Shown here: positions 1-8,710 of the stretch, in pieces
How positions within the stretch are numbered: position 1 is the first letter of the stretch
Layout: each line of letters opens with the position of its first letter
Source: a virus
IMG/VR virus record: IMGVR_UViG_3300020027_000002
Location: 1 to 46,343 of that record
Length of the DNA stretch: 46,343 nt
Reading direction: 5' to 3' (one strand)
Program-made: the position numbers and the translations under genes
Notes under the pieces: generated by a model
Database searches by the model: none
Told to the model about the DNA's origin: nothing
What the model saw: only the letters and a program-made list of their open reading frames with translations

Positions 1-127
1 CGCACGAACCCTGAGTTATCTTCACGTGCTTACACAGTTATCAGCGGCGCATACAATGGTGAGCTTGCACGTCACAACATTCCAGTGACGAAGGCGAACG
101 CATACGCTGCATGGTTCCTCGGTCCCG
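1..127. repeat. Terminal redundancy of the contig, left copy
   Basis: Bases 1-127 are identical to 46217-46343. The repeat lies inside one open reading frame that continues in frame across the joint. A 127-base overlap equals a common assembler k-mer size, so I read it as the closing overlap of a circular assembly and not as a biological terminal repeat. The unique length is 46216 bp. The physical genome ends cannot be read from this. Confidence 0.93.
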
Positions 128-765
128 GTGATGCGCCGAAGGTGTTGACGGCACCTGATGATACGCCGTTGGCAAACATAGTGTCACCAGCTACGATGCA
201 AGCTAATGCATTTCTTAGGGGAATGACAGTTGCAGACTTCAAAAGAAACATTGAGCAATCACACGGCGGTGGTACTGCCGATGCGAGTGCGGAAACAGGA
301 AACAATGGGGTACGCAGGTATTCTGATCCAACGAACCAATCCACAATTCCTAACAGTGCGGGTACTCGTGAGAGTAGTGACGACGACGCAGTAGTTCCCG
401 TATCAAAAGGAATGCAGGAGTATCTTGACAAGAAAGGACTTGTTGCAGACGCTCGTAATGCATTCTCACAGGCCGCACTTGAACGCATACCACTTGATGA
501 ACGCGAGAACTGGATCACTGATCCTTGGACGACCGATCTTGCGAATACACCGAAGCGTGAGACACAGGAATACGTTCGTGTCCGTAAGAAGGAAATCGAC
601 GGCGCAGGTCCATCACTTGCTGAAACAGTTGGTAAGAAGAATACAACCGAAGCTAAGCCGGTTGAAATCAAAACCACTCCGAAGCCGTACATGCGTGATG
701 GCAGATACTATCAGAAGCTACAACGCTCGGACGGAACGGAATACGAGGCTGCTGTAAATGGCTGA
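1..765 (+). CDS. Virion lytic transglycosylase, C-terminal part (gene split by the contig ends)
   Basis: This is the 3' part of the gene that starts at 45608. Base 1 begins a codon, and the joined product is 457 residues. The catalytic Glu lies in the other part. Residues encoded here finish the lysozyme-like fold (the A-x-W-F-L-G-P-G segment just after base 100 is typical of the end of an SLT/GEWL-like domain). They are followed by a polar, low-complexity tail of about 200 residues with Pro, Thr and Lys. The stop overlaps the start of the 1375-residue ejection protein by 8 bases, so the two are translationally linked. In podoviruses such enzymes travel in the capsid and locally open peptidoglycan during DNA entry. 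The frame is certain; the role is inferred from the motif and neighbours. Confidence 0.85.
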   Translation, partial: RTNPELSSRAYTVISGAYNGELARHNIPVTKANAYAAWFLGPGDAPKVLTAPDDTPLANIVSPATMQANAFLRGMTVADFKRNIEQSHGGGTADASAETGNNGVRRYSDPTNQSTIPNSAGTRESSDDDAVVPVSKGMQEYLDKKGLVADARNAFSQAALERIPLDERENWITDPWTTDLANTPKRETQEYVRVRKKEIDGAGPSLAETVGKKNTTEAKPVEIKTTPKPYMRDGRYYQKLQRSDGTEYEAAVNG

Positions 766-3700
766 CATTAATGAGCTACGTGATAGGTTCATGGCTGAAC
801 AGCAACGCATCCGTGGTGTGAACGATGACCAACGTCGTCGTGTATTGGAGAGTGGGGAACAGCAATTCAAAGGTAACCCACTCTCGCTTGTTCCATTGCC
901 GATACAACAACTAGAAGCCAACATAGCGGTAGCAGTGCCGCGTGCTGTGACGGATACAGTTACGATGGCTGGTATGGTGCCTCCGATGGTGCGTGCCGGA
1001 CTGTCAAGTGATGTCGATCTTTCAGAAGCCATGATGGGTAAGGAAGGTGAAGACGAACTGACTAACTATATCGCTACGACCGCACAAAAGGAATTTGATG
1101 AGTTACCCGAAACGGTCAAGAATGATACCACACTCAAAAACCTTCAACAGACTATTGCCAACAGCGCTGAAGCAGAAGATATCCGTCTTAAACACTCCAA
1201 TCCCGTTGTCAACTATGGTACAAAGGCAAGCAATGCGATTAACAAATCAGTTGGCCTCGGACGCGTCTCGCAAGAAACAAACACGGATGATCTTGAACAA
1301 CTCGCAGCCGGTGTTCTCATTCCTGCTGGCGGTGTTAGCCGTGCTGTTGGGGGTACTGTTCGGCGCTTTATTGGGGATAGCATTGCTGGTAAAGTTGCTG
1401 GAAAGGCTGCTGAACTTGCCGCCGATTTGACTGTTCCCGGCACAACGAATTACACAGGTAAGGGTATCGCAACCAATGCCGGTGTTCAGATAGGTGTTAA
1501 CGAAGGCATTCGACGTGCATACGATCTTCCCGCAATTACAACGGGAGACGCATTCCTGACAACTGCTGATGTCACTACTGGACAACCGGACGGAGCAATC
1601 AGTGCTCAAGTTGATCCGGATAGTGATCCGGAAGGTGGTATGGGTGGCTTCCAACGTGCACGTGATTACGCTGTCGAAGGCTCTATGGTACTCGGCGCTG
1701 TCTTTGCCGCAGGACGTGCCAACAAAGTTGCGTCGAAAGTTGCGATGGAGACGGTTGATGAGATTAACACTAATCACATTGCACCGCCAAAGGCTCCTCC
1801 GATGGACCCGCAACTCAAGCCGCATCAACGTCTCGCATCTGAGGTTGTAGACGAAGCTGCACCGCTAGGAGATAGTCTCTGGAACGCTGATCCTGACACA
1901 TTCGTCAAAGAGAAAGCCAACATTGACCGTGTTGTGTCGGACGCGAACAGCATTAACATACACGGTACGTATGATAACTTCCTGAACACAGGTAATCTGG
2001 ACAACCTGACACGCAAGACCATTCCGATTGCGCAGATGGAACACACGTTGACGCGTATGTCGCCACCAGATCAAGATGTGTTCAATAATGGTATGTTGGC
2101 GAAACGCTTGCTTGACAACTTCGCGGTGCGAACGAAGTCAATTGATGAGCAACTGTACATCGCACAGATACGCGGTGATCAGACACTGTTGCATGCACTC
2201 CTCAAGGAGAAGAGCGAACTTGGAACTGACGCTGATGCGTTCGGTGGCAAGATGACACACGCCGATGCAACCGCTGCTGCACAGGCACTCGACAATCATC
2301 CACAAGCGGGTGTGATCGAAGCGATGTATCAACAGATACAGAACGACGGTCTTGAAGCTGACTTGAATGGTGGTTATCAAACTATCAAGTCCATCGACAA
2401 GATGAAGAAAGCCTACCCGAACTACATGACGTTACAGGAAGACAACGACGCTGGTGTATCTTACATGGGTAAGTTGTTCAAGAACGAGTTCATGGGTAAG
2501 GGGAAGTGGGACCGTCCTCCCATGTTCAATGCAGTGCGTCCCGGTACGCGTGCAACGAAGGAAACTGGAACAGTCAAGAACCCGATATCTCCGATGGAAG
2601 CGATCAAGGATCAGTTCTATCGCCGCATCGCTGACTTCAAACGTAACGACGCAATCAAAACGTACGTCGAAACGATGAAGATGGCACTAGATCACGAGAA
2701 GTCGATACGTCATATAGAGAGTGTATCACTCGATGACTTCAACCGCAGTGACTTCGACAAGATGACGCAGAAAGCGAACTACATTGCGTACCGCGAAAAC
2801 GGTATGATCCACTATTACGAGACTGCTGATCCTGAAGTTGCACGTGCGTTGGAATTCAATGCTGGTGGCACGCTCACAGGCTTCAACATGTCGCGCAAAG
2901 TGAAGCAATCGTGGACAACTGGTATCTATCGACCGATCTTCGCTACAACTGCGATGAAGATGGAGAACAGCATCATCAAAGCAACGCGTCCAGCTGGCAG
3001 AAGTGCTGGTATGTTGGATGCGGGGCTACGTCGTGCGTTCCCGGATAGCAAAGCGCTGTCGTTTTGGCTTGACAAGTTCGGTACGAACCCTGTTCTGGAC
3101 ACATTCGCGTTGCAACAGCTTCATGCCATCTTCATGCAGAACAGCATGACTGCATTGAAGGCTGTGGGCACTGGTATCGGTGACGCACTCGCTGAGAACA
3201 CCGCATTTGGACGTGCAATCAAGGCTATGCCGGGTGGTGAACAGGTGCTTTCACGTACTGGTGAAATCATGGTGCGTACTGCAAACGAAAGTCGCTACAA
3301 TGCAGCACTGCATGCTAACGCTCTGAATGGTTCACTGCTCACGTCACCGCTTGATGGAGCAAAACAAGGCTTCGACGCTGTTGACTACGCTATGAAGAAG
3401 TCTGGACTGCGTTCAACGTACAAGGGCTACAAAGCGTTCATCGACAGTATCCACAACTCTGGTAAGTATGCCTTCTTTGCACAGAACTTCGCTGCATTGG
3501 AACGCAAACACGGTGGACGTGCAAACATACCAGCTGCTGAACTGAAAAAGCTCTCACATGAGACACGTGTTGCATCTGGTGACATGAGTAAGATCGTCGG
3601 TAACAAGACGCTACAGAAGTTGCAGTCAGCTACACCGTATTCGAGCATTGCTGTCAACGCAACGAGGCACCTTGCTTCCGCGATCATCAATGATCCTAAC

Positions 3701-4885
3701 ACACGTTGGCGCATTGTGTCCGGTTCGATTGCTCCGAAGGTTGCAATGGTCGGATTGATCACAGCTGCATCACCTGAGATGCGTGAGTGGTATTGGGATC
3801 ACCTTCCGTCGTGGCAGCGTTCACAGAACATCCCGATCATCGGTCCAGATTGGTGGATGGATGCAGCAAGTGGTAACATGCGTGCACTGACACCGAATGA
3901 CATGTACCTTGTACGTGAAGACCCGGGCATTGCAGCTATCTCAAGCTCAGTGGTTGCAGCATTGCGCTCACTTGGTGCATTCGGTGACGAACAACAGTCA
4001 CATGCCAACTTCGCACGTGAATTCAAGGCTGCGGTGGGGGGTTCAATGAGCGTACCGCTACCGCCATTCCTTGACTTGATGCTTGCTGGTGGTGACTTCG
4101 ATCCAACTGCGTTCTTGTTGGGCGATCCAACAATTTCGACACCGTACGAGGATCGTGTGCAGGGTATCAACACTGACCAGATCAACGCTGACAGCGACTT
4201 CTCTAAGGGTTGGATGACGACGATTGAAAGTCTTGCTGGTGTCGGTGCTGCGAACCTTGTCGGATCGATTGACGTTGGCGTACAAGCGTATGATAACACG
4301 AATGACTTCACAGATGCACTCAAACAGACGTTCCAGTACATGGTTTACACAGGTGAGCGTGCAGCTGCTGAGACACCCGGAGTTCGTGAAGCTGGTGCGT
4401 CATTGTTCAGTGGTGGACAACGTCGTATTTATGCTGGTACAGAACAACGCGGACGCGTGACGGAGAACTTCGCTAAGGTGGAAGGTATTCGTAAGCAACT
4501 GTCAATGGAGAAAGACACAAAGAACGTCGATACCGAAATGACAGATGCAGGGTTCCAAGGCATGCAGCGCATACAAGACCCACAAGTACGCTCGATGGCG
4601 CAGGAAATAAGTAAAGCATTCTACAGTGGTAAATTGAAGTCACTATCTAGTGAACGTGCATCACGTACGAAGAAACTCGCCATGTTGGAAGCACAGAAGG
4701 ACAGTGTATCACCAACTGTGTTCGATATGGAACACCGTAAGACTGTTGGTGAGATGCATGCACTTGACGCGCAGCAGGAAGCTTACATTGACATGTTCGA
4801 AGAGAGATTGCGCCAACAGTACGGTGTTGATATTGATGGCGCAATCGATGTTATTCACCAGTCACTAGGACGTGGTCAAGAGTAA
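758..4885 (+). CDS. Very large internal virion (DNA ejection) protein
   Basis: A 1375-residue protein, the largest of the genome and the last gene of the late arm. It starts at ATG 758 behind a GAGG-type ribosome site inside the end of the transglycosylase gene. The N-terminal part is charged and helical. Alanine/glycine-rich amphipathic stretches lie around residues 185-225 and 300-325, and long helical segments with few cysteines make up most of the rest. No enzyme motif was found. Size, composition and position after two other ejection-type proteins fit the T7 gp16-like role of a channel-forming ejection protein, but the transglycosylase domain that T7 gp16 carries sits here in the neighbouring gene. 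The role is inferred from context, not from recognised homology. Confidence 0.7.
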   Translation: MADINELRDRFMAEQQRIRGVNDDQRRRVLESGEQQFKGNPLSLVPLPIQQLEANIAVAVPRAVTDTVTMAGMVPPMVRAGLSSDVDLSEAMMGKEGEDELTNYIATTAQKEFDELPETVKNDTTLKNLQQTIANSAEAEDIRLKHSNPVVNYGTKASNAINKSVGLGRVSQETNTDDLEQLAAGVLIPAGGVSRAVGGTVRRFIGDSIAGKVAGKAAELAADLTVPGTTNYTGKGIATNAGVQIGVNEGIRRAYDLPAITTGDAFLTTADVTTGQPDGAISAQVDPDSDPEGGMGGFQRARDYAVEGSMVLGAVFAAGRANKVASKVAMETVDEINTNHIAPPKAPPMDPQLKPHQRLASEVVDEAAPLGDSLWNADPDTFVKEKANIDRVVSDANSINIHGTYDNFLNTGNLDNLTRKTIPIAQMEHTLTRMSPPDQDVFNNGMLAKRLLDNFAVRTKSIDEQLYIAQIRGDQTLLHALLKEKSELGTDADAFGGKMTHADATAAAQALDNHPQAGVIEAMYQQIQNDGLEADLNGGYQTIKSIDKMKKAYPNYMTLQEDNDAGVSYMGKLFKNEFMGKGKWDRPPMFNAVRPGTRATKETGTVKNPISPMEAIKDQFYRRIADFKRNDAIKTYVETMKMALDHEKSIRHIESVSLDDFNRSDFDKMTQKANYIAYRENGMIHYYETADPEVARALEFNAGGTLTGFNMSRKVKQSWTTGIYRPIFATTAMKMENSIIKATRPAGRSAGMLDAGLRRAFPDSKALSFWLDKFGTNPVLDTFALQQLHAIFMQNSMTALKAVGTGIGDALAENTAFGRAIKAMPGGEQVLSRTGEIMVRTANESRYNAALHANALNGSLLTSPLDGAKQGFDAVDYAMKKSGLRSTYKGYKAFIDSIHNSGKYAFFAQNFAALERKHGGRANIPAAELKKLSHETRVASGDMSKIVGNKTLQKLQSATPYSSIAVNATRHLASAIINDPNTRWRIVSGSIAPKVAMVGLITAASPEMREWYWDHLPSWQRSQNIPIIGPDWWMDAASGNMRALTPNDMYLVREDPGIAAISSSVVAALRSLGAFGDEQQSHANFAREFKAAVGGSMSVPLPPFLDLMLAGGDFDPTAFLLGDPTISTPYEDRVQGINTDQINADSDFSKGWMTTIESLAGVGAANLVGSIDVGVQAYDNTNDFTDALKQTFQYMVYTGERAAAETPGVREAGASLFSGGQRRIYAGTEQRGRVTENFAKVEGIRKQLSMEKDTKNVDTEMTDAGFQGMQRIQDPQVRSMAQEISKAFYSGKLKSLSSERASRTKKLAMLEAQKDSVSPTVFDMEHRKTVGEMHALDAQQEAYIDMFEERLRQQYGVDIDGAIDVIHQSLGRGQE

Positions 4886-4888
4886 CGT

Positions 4889-5485
4889 TCACGTCCGTGA
4901 AGAACGTAGTCCTCCGGGACCAGCCTGACTTGCGACAGTTGCTCCCTCTCGACTAAGAACCGAGCGTTCTCCCGAAGCTCGTATATCGTAGCGATCGGGA
5001 GTTGGCTTGGTTGCGCGTGCTCGCTCAAGGTCTTCTTTGTAGGCTTTGAGTTTGCGTTCTTCGTCGGTACTCGTTTCGGCCGGCTTGTCGTCGGTTTCAA
5101 CGAAGGTACGGTCAAGTCCTTCTTTCGCGGCATTCATCACCTCGTTATCGTAGTATGACGTTGGCACTTTGACGCCGTTGTTTGCTTGCCATGCACGGAA
5201 CTGGTTCTGCGACATCTGACGTGTTTGCAATGCGTATTCGTACGCGTTACGCCAAATCCTCAGCGTTCGGTCATGATCCAACATCTGAATGTCATGATCG
5301 ACATGTTCACGTGCAGACCAACCGGCCTTGTCGGGGTAGTAGTAGCGCGTTGCGACTTCTTCTGACGCAAGTACCTTCTCCTTCAACGAGACAAGTACCT
5401 CGAATGAAGGTTTCTGATAAAAGTACGAATGCCAGAAATCGGGATCGAACACGGCTTGTGTATCTCCAGTTGTTTCACGCTGCAT
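4889..5485 (-). CDS. Unknown protein, last gene of the leftward arm; C-terminus uncertain (possible frameshift)
   Basis: About 198 residues if it starts at the ATG at 5485, which has GGAG six bases upstream; ATGs at 5488 and 5497 are alternatives. The start overlaps the end of the upstream gene. The product is rich in aromatic and charged residues (FDPDFW and RYYYPDK near the N-terminus) with a helical, charged second half. The last 40 or so residues in this frame are Ser/Gly/Arg-rich and look non-coding. The +1 frame over the same bases reads as a normal helical protein and stops at 4876-4878, inside the end of the convergent late gene. No family was recognised. Confidence 0.6.
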   Translation of the reverse strand: MQRETTGDTQAVFDPDFWHSYFYQKPSFEVLVSLKEKVLASEEVATRYYYPDKAGWSAREHVDHDIQMLDHDRTLRIWRNAYEYALQTRQMSQNQFRAWQANNGVKVPTSYYDNEVMNAAKEGLDRTFVETDDKPAETSTDEERKLKAYKEDLERARATKPTPDRYDIRASGERSVLSREGATVASQAGPGGLRSSRT

Positions 5486-5819
5486 CATCGTCTCCATTGT
5501 TCAAGTTAGTGTGTTCAGATACACCGTCGGTTGTTGTGATAGGATCAGCTTCCACAACGCCCGACGATGTCTCACTCTCAACGTCATCGTCAACATGCGG
5601 AACGATGCGAATGACGACAAGCCGTGTTGTTCCACCACCCCCTTCGAATACATTGTGACGCTCACTGTCAAGTATGCTGACAACCGTTTCGACATCCTCA
5701 TCTGGTCCGCTTCCGTCGAGATAGCTTGCGACTTCGCGATCAGTAGCTTCGATAAGCGAGTAATCGTCACCGTTGAGCATTTGAATTTCATCGGGTGTCA
5801 GTCCTTTTGCTTCACGCAT
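5475..5819 (-). CDS. Unknown acidic protein
   Basis: A 114-residue product starting at ATG 5819, behind a strong AAAGGAG site eight bases upstream. It is acidic, with runs of Asp and Glu and a glycine run (GGGG) near the middle followed by a hydrophobic beta-like segment (TRLVVIRIVP). It overlaps the next gene start by about 11 to 23 bases. No family was recognised. It belongs to the leftward run of small genes downstream of the DNA polymerase. Confidence 0.65.
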   Translation of the reverse strand: MREAKGLTPDEIQMLNGDDYSLIEATDREVASYLDGSGPDEDVETVVSILDSERHNVFEGGGGTTRLVVIRIVPHVDDDVESETSSGVVEADPITTTDGVSEHTNLNNGDDDAA

Positions 5820-6028
5820 TATATTAGCTCCTTTTCGAACGCAAGTTCTTCGGTTACGGTGAACTTGCATGTACCGTCTTCGTTATCAGTGAATTCGATG
5901 AGTGCTTTACGTGGTAACCACACATCATCACCGTGTTCACTGACAATTAGGATAGCCAACGCGGTCTCAGCCTTCAATTCAAGCTCAAAGTCCACTGTTG
6001 ACCTATCCAAGTGGGTTGTTTTCTTCAC
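5819..6028 (-). CDS. Small unknown protein with a GTG start
   Basis: A 69-residue product. Upstream ATGs exist at 6070 and 6106 in the same frame, but GTG 6026-6028 has AAAGGA six bases upstream and overlaps the preceding gene by only 26 bases, so I chose it. The protein has beta-like hydrophobic segments (TALAILIVSE, then WLPRKALIEF) and an acidic C-terminus. Its stop shares bases with the ATG of the next gene at 5819. No family was recognised. Confidence 0.6.
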   Translation of the reverse strand: MKKTTHLDRSTVDFELELKAETALAILIVSEHGDDVWLPRKALIEFTDNEDGTCKFTVTEELAFEKELI

Positions 6029-6233
6029 TTGGTGTCCTTTCTTCTTGAATTTTGTACTCAGATGCGCCATTTGCTTTCTCAATGATATCTCTCCCTTCTT
6101 TTTCACTCACGTCCGTCATTACAACGTACATGTCCGGGTTGTTGCGTGATACTCGTGCGTAATAGAACGTAGTCTTGTTCTTCACAAGGATATACTCACG
6201 CTGTCTACGTGGATTGTCTTTAGCTGCGACCAT
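6003..6233 (-). CDS. Small unknown protein overlapping the 3' end of the polymerase gene
   Basis: A 76-residue product starting at ATG 6233 with a GGAGGGG ribosome site. Its first 52 bases lie inside the end of the DNA polymerase gene in another frame. It is basic at the N-terminus and has the aromatic motif TTFYYARV. No family was recognised. Such out-of-frame overlaps are the rule in this arm and suggest translational coupling to the polymerase. Confidence 0.6.
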   Translation of the reverse strand: MVAAKDNPRRQREYILVKNKTTFYYARVSRNNPDMYVVMTDVSEKEGRDIIEKANGASEYKIQEERTPSEENNPLG

Positions 6234-8710
6234 CTGTGTACCCCTCCTTCATCTGGGTATGACATCTTGGTATCGGCAGGGATAATCATTGGCCTACCCC
6301 CCACCATGATAGGTGCCTCAGCATACGCCTTCATTACTGACAGTGCCATCGGGATTTCATCGATTGGCCCTAGTGTAATGAGTGCATCATGAATGTTGAG
6401 AGCAACACGGCAATGGCGCGGCCAACGTGGATCATCTTCCGACTGATAAATCACCTGACAGACCTTGTCACCTATTGTGCTTTGCGGCTTAAATGCTACA
6501 ATACTTTCCAACGCCTCTGGACTTGGCCGCTCCATTAGTATAAACCTACGTCCGAAGGCATTAAACAATGCACCGTTCTTGCGCAATTCCGCTTCCAGAT
6601 CGGCCCACCAAACGCGAAGTTCAGGAGTTTCCCTATGGTACACTCTGTACGCAAAATCGGCTTCCGCGAGGGTGAGGCCCGCCGTGGTAGCCAGACGATC
6701 CGGTCCCATTCGGTAGTTAAGTCCATGTCTGCACCGTTTGGCAATGTAGCGAATAGTAACGTCACCGTGTCTCTTCCCTTCGGGTATCACGTGCCCTTTG
6801 GTAGCGTCGTAACGGTCGAAGGTGGGAACTTCCGCGTATGGAATTTTGAAGAGATCGGATGCTAGAGCGCAGTGCGCGTCGTATGATTTATCGGCGCGCG
6901 CTCGTTCGAACTGTTCAATCCATCTTTCAATCTTAGCAGCCCAACCAACGTATCGGGCTTCTGCTTGGCTAAGATCAAAATATCCGAACGCGTAACCCGC
7001 ATCAGCAATGAACATAGGATGCGCGCGGTCAGGCTGGTTTTGTAGGTTGCCACCGGACCCCCACAAAGTCTGACTTGAACTAAGTCGTCCGGGAGCGGAC
7101 TGTGTTCCAGTTTGATTGTAGGTGCAACGAAAGCGATTGTCTTCATCAGCCTGTGCCTTTACATATGTTGAGTTGAACTTCATTTCCTCAGCGAGTTTGT
7201 TGTGCACACTGAGTATCTTGCGGGATGCTTCGTTGGTACGCGGATGCTTGAACATCCTGTCGCGGTTCTCCTTATCGGTGGATACTCCGCGCCCGACCAG
7301 TTTCAACTTCGAGAAGTACAACTCACTCATCTGCTTGGGAGAGTTGATGTTGTAGTATTTCTCTTCGTTTATCTGTGCAATGATCAGCGACTGAAACTCT
7401 TCGGTCAGTGTACCAATCACATCGTTCATGCTTTCCTTCAAGTCTTCTTTCATCTTGGTGTCTAGCATGATGCCACCAACAGTCATGCGTGCAAGATGAT
7501 GTTGCAGCCTCATTACGTGACTGAAGAAGAACTGATCCAACCCTTGTGTGCGTAACTCGCCAAGTTCTTTCGCTTGGATTGATAGTAGGTGTGCGCAGTC
7601 TTTACCGTTGTATCGCCAGAAGTCATCGATGTCACCGCCGTCACGCCACTCGTCTTTCTCATCCTTGTAATAAGGGTTGTCAGTGTATTGTGTAGTAAGG
7701 AAACCCAGATTGTGCGGGAGGCGTGGGTAGAGTGTGTGATGCGCCAACATAGTGTCGAACCATAACTTAGGAAGGTACAGTTTATCTTTGTACCATTGCC
7801 AAGTAATATCGAACATTCCATTCTGTGCGATGAATTGTGTCCCCGATTTATATAAGCGTTGCAATTGCCTCCTGATATGTGCTTCTTCTCGTATGGTATA
7901 GACGTGATCTTTCTGTGTCCGCATTGCAATGCAGATAGCAGTTGATGACGTATCTGCGAAGCCAAAGCAAGCTGTCTGTCCGGAGATAGTTTCGATGTCA
8001 TGCCCGATCGGATCAGTACATCCAGCCGCTTGGTTAATGAAGCGGTCAATTTCACTGATACTCGGATATAGGAGAGTGGATACCTCAGTCGGCGCATGTG
8101 TTCCATCAAGTAACCTCTTGAAACGTGCGATGTCCATCTTGAATGTTACTTCAAGGAGTGGTTCACGTATGACAGCTGCTGCATTGTTGACGCACATGAC
8201 CTTAACTGTTCTTGTCCCACCGCGCACATGATCAGGTATAACGCAATCGAGAACAGAACCACGCCAACTTGTGATCCCCGAATGTCCGGTAAGGGCATGC
8301 AAAGCCATATTACCCATAGCGATGATGTAACGAACGTGAGGAAGATAACCCAACTCCCAACGTAACAGTTGGCCCCATAGATCAAGCTCATGTTTGTTCA
8401 CCGCTTTCTTGTGATCGGAGAATGAAACTTGTCTCTTCGACACGTTGGTAATGTAGAAGTCTTTACGAGTAAGTCCTGTGTGCTTCTGCAATGTCCGCCA
8501 CAATAGTGCACCCGAACCGCCAACAAGAGGGAGACGCTGTTGCACTTCTCTGTCACCGGGAGCTTCCGCAACGATAACCTTGTCGGAGAAAAACGTTCCG
8601 TCCATTGGACATTCAACTTTGAGGCGTGATCCTTCCGCACGGTTAATGAATTCCTGTCTGAGTGTTTGTAAGTTCCGTACGTAGTCTACTGACCCTTGAT
8701 CGATGTCCAT
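6182..8710 (-). CDS. polA: UDG-like domain fused to a family A DNA polymerase
   Basis: An 842-residue replicative polymerase. The start chosen is ATG 8710, with AAGGGA 11 bases upstream; an upstream in-frame GTG at 8743 has no ribosome site. Residues about 37-200 resemble family 4/5 uracil-DNA glycosylases (EAPG at 49-52, the AMGNMAL and LTG blocks). The usual HPS motif is replaced by VNN (174-176), so that domain may be inactive. Residues about 232-385 form a 3'-5' exonuclease with all acidic residues (D238, E240, D301, Y367/D371). The polymerase part shows motif A (D579-L-S-Q-A-E), motif B (R654, K658, H662, Y666) and motif C (H774-D775-A776). Pol I has Phe at the H662 position and HDE in motif C. 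It neighbours the dNMP kinase-like and helicase genes and is the obvious replicase. Confidence 0.95.
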   Translation of the reverse strand: MDIDQGSVDYVRNLQTLRQEFINRAEGSRLKVECPMDGTFFSDKVIVAEAPGDREVQQRLPLVGGSGALLWRTLQKHTGLTRKDFYITNVSKRQVSFSDHKKAVNKHELDLWGQLLRWELGYLPHVRYIIAMGNMALHALTGHSGITSWRGSVLDCVIPDHVRGGTRTVKVMCVNNAAAVIREPLLEVTFKMDIARFKRLLDGTHAPTEVSTLLYPSISEIDRFINQAAGCTDPIGHDIETISGQTACFGFADTSSTAICIAMRTQKDHVYTIREEAHIRRQLQRLYKSGTQFIAQNGMFDITWQWYKDKLYLPKLWFDTMLAHHTLYPRLPHNLGFLTTQYTDNPYYKDEKDEWRDGGDIDDFWRYNGKDCAHLLSIQAKELGELRTQGLDQFFFSHVMRLQHHLARMTVGGIMLDTKMKEDLKESMNDVIGTLTEEFQSLIIAQINEEKYYNINSPKQMSELYFSKLKLVGRGVSTDKENRDRMFKHPRTNEASRKILSVHNKLAEEMKFNSTYVKAQADEDNRFRCTYNQTGTQSAPGRLSSSQTLWGSGGNLQNQPDRAHPMFIADAGYAFGYFDLSQAEARYVGWAAKIERWIEQFERARADKSYDAHCALASDLFKIPYAEVPTFDRYDATKGHVIPEGKRHGDVTIRYIAKRCRHGLNYRMGPDRLATTAGLTLAEADFAYRVYHRETPELRVWWADLEAELRKNGALFNAFGRRFILMERPSPEALESIVAFKPQSTIGDKVCQVIYQSEDDPRWPRHCRVALNIHDALITLGPIDEIPMALSVMKAYAEAPIMVGGRPMIIPADTKMSYPDEGGVHRWSQLKTIHVDSVSISL

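Noticed and set aside
3799-4341. 180-codon open frame on the minus strand inside the 1375-residue gene
   Set aside because: It is antisense to a long continuous gene, lacks a ribosome site, and its composition is Ser/Ala/Pro-rich as expected for the complement of that gene.
4886-4905. Bidirectional terminator between the convergent arms
   Set aside because: Only a 5-6 bp stem (TTCACG/CGTGAA) with a tiny loop and no T-run on either side.
5511-6149. 212-codon plus-strand frame opposite the small leftward genes
   Set aside because: It covers four leftward genes that have good ribosome sites and linked overlaps. The product is Cys/Phe/Val-rich without protein-like organisation.
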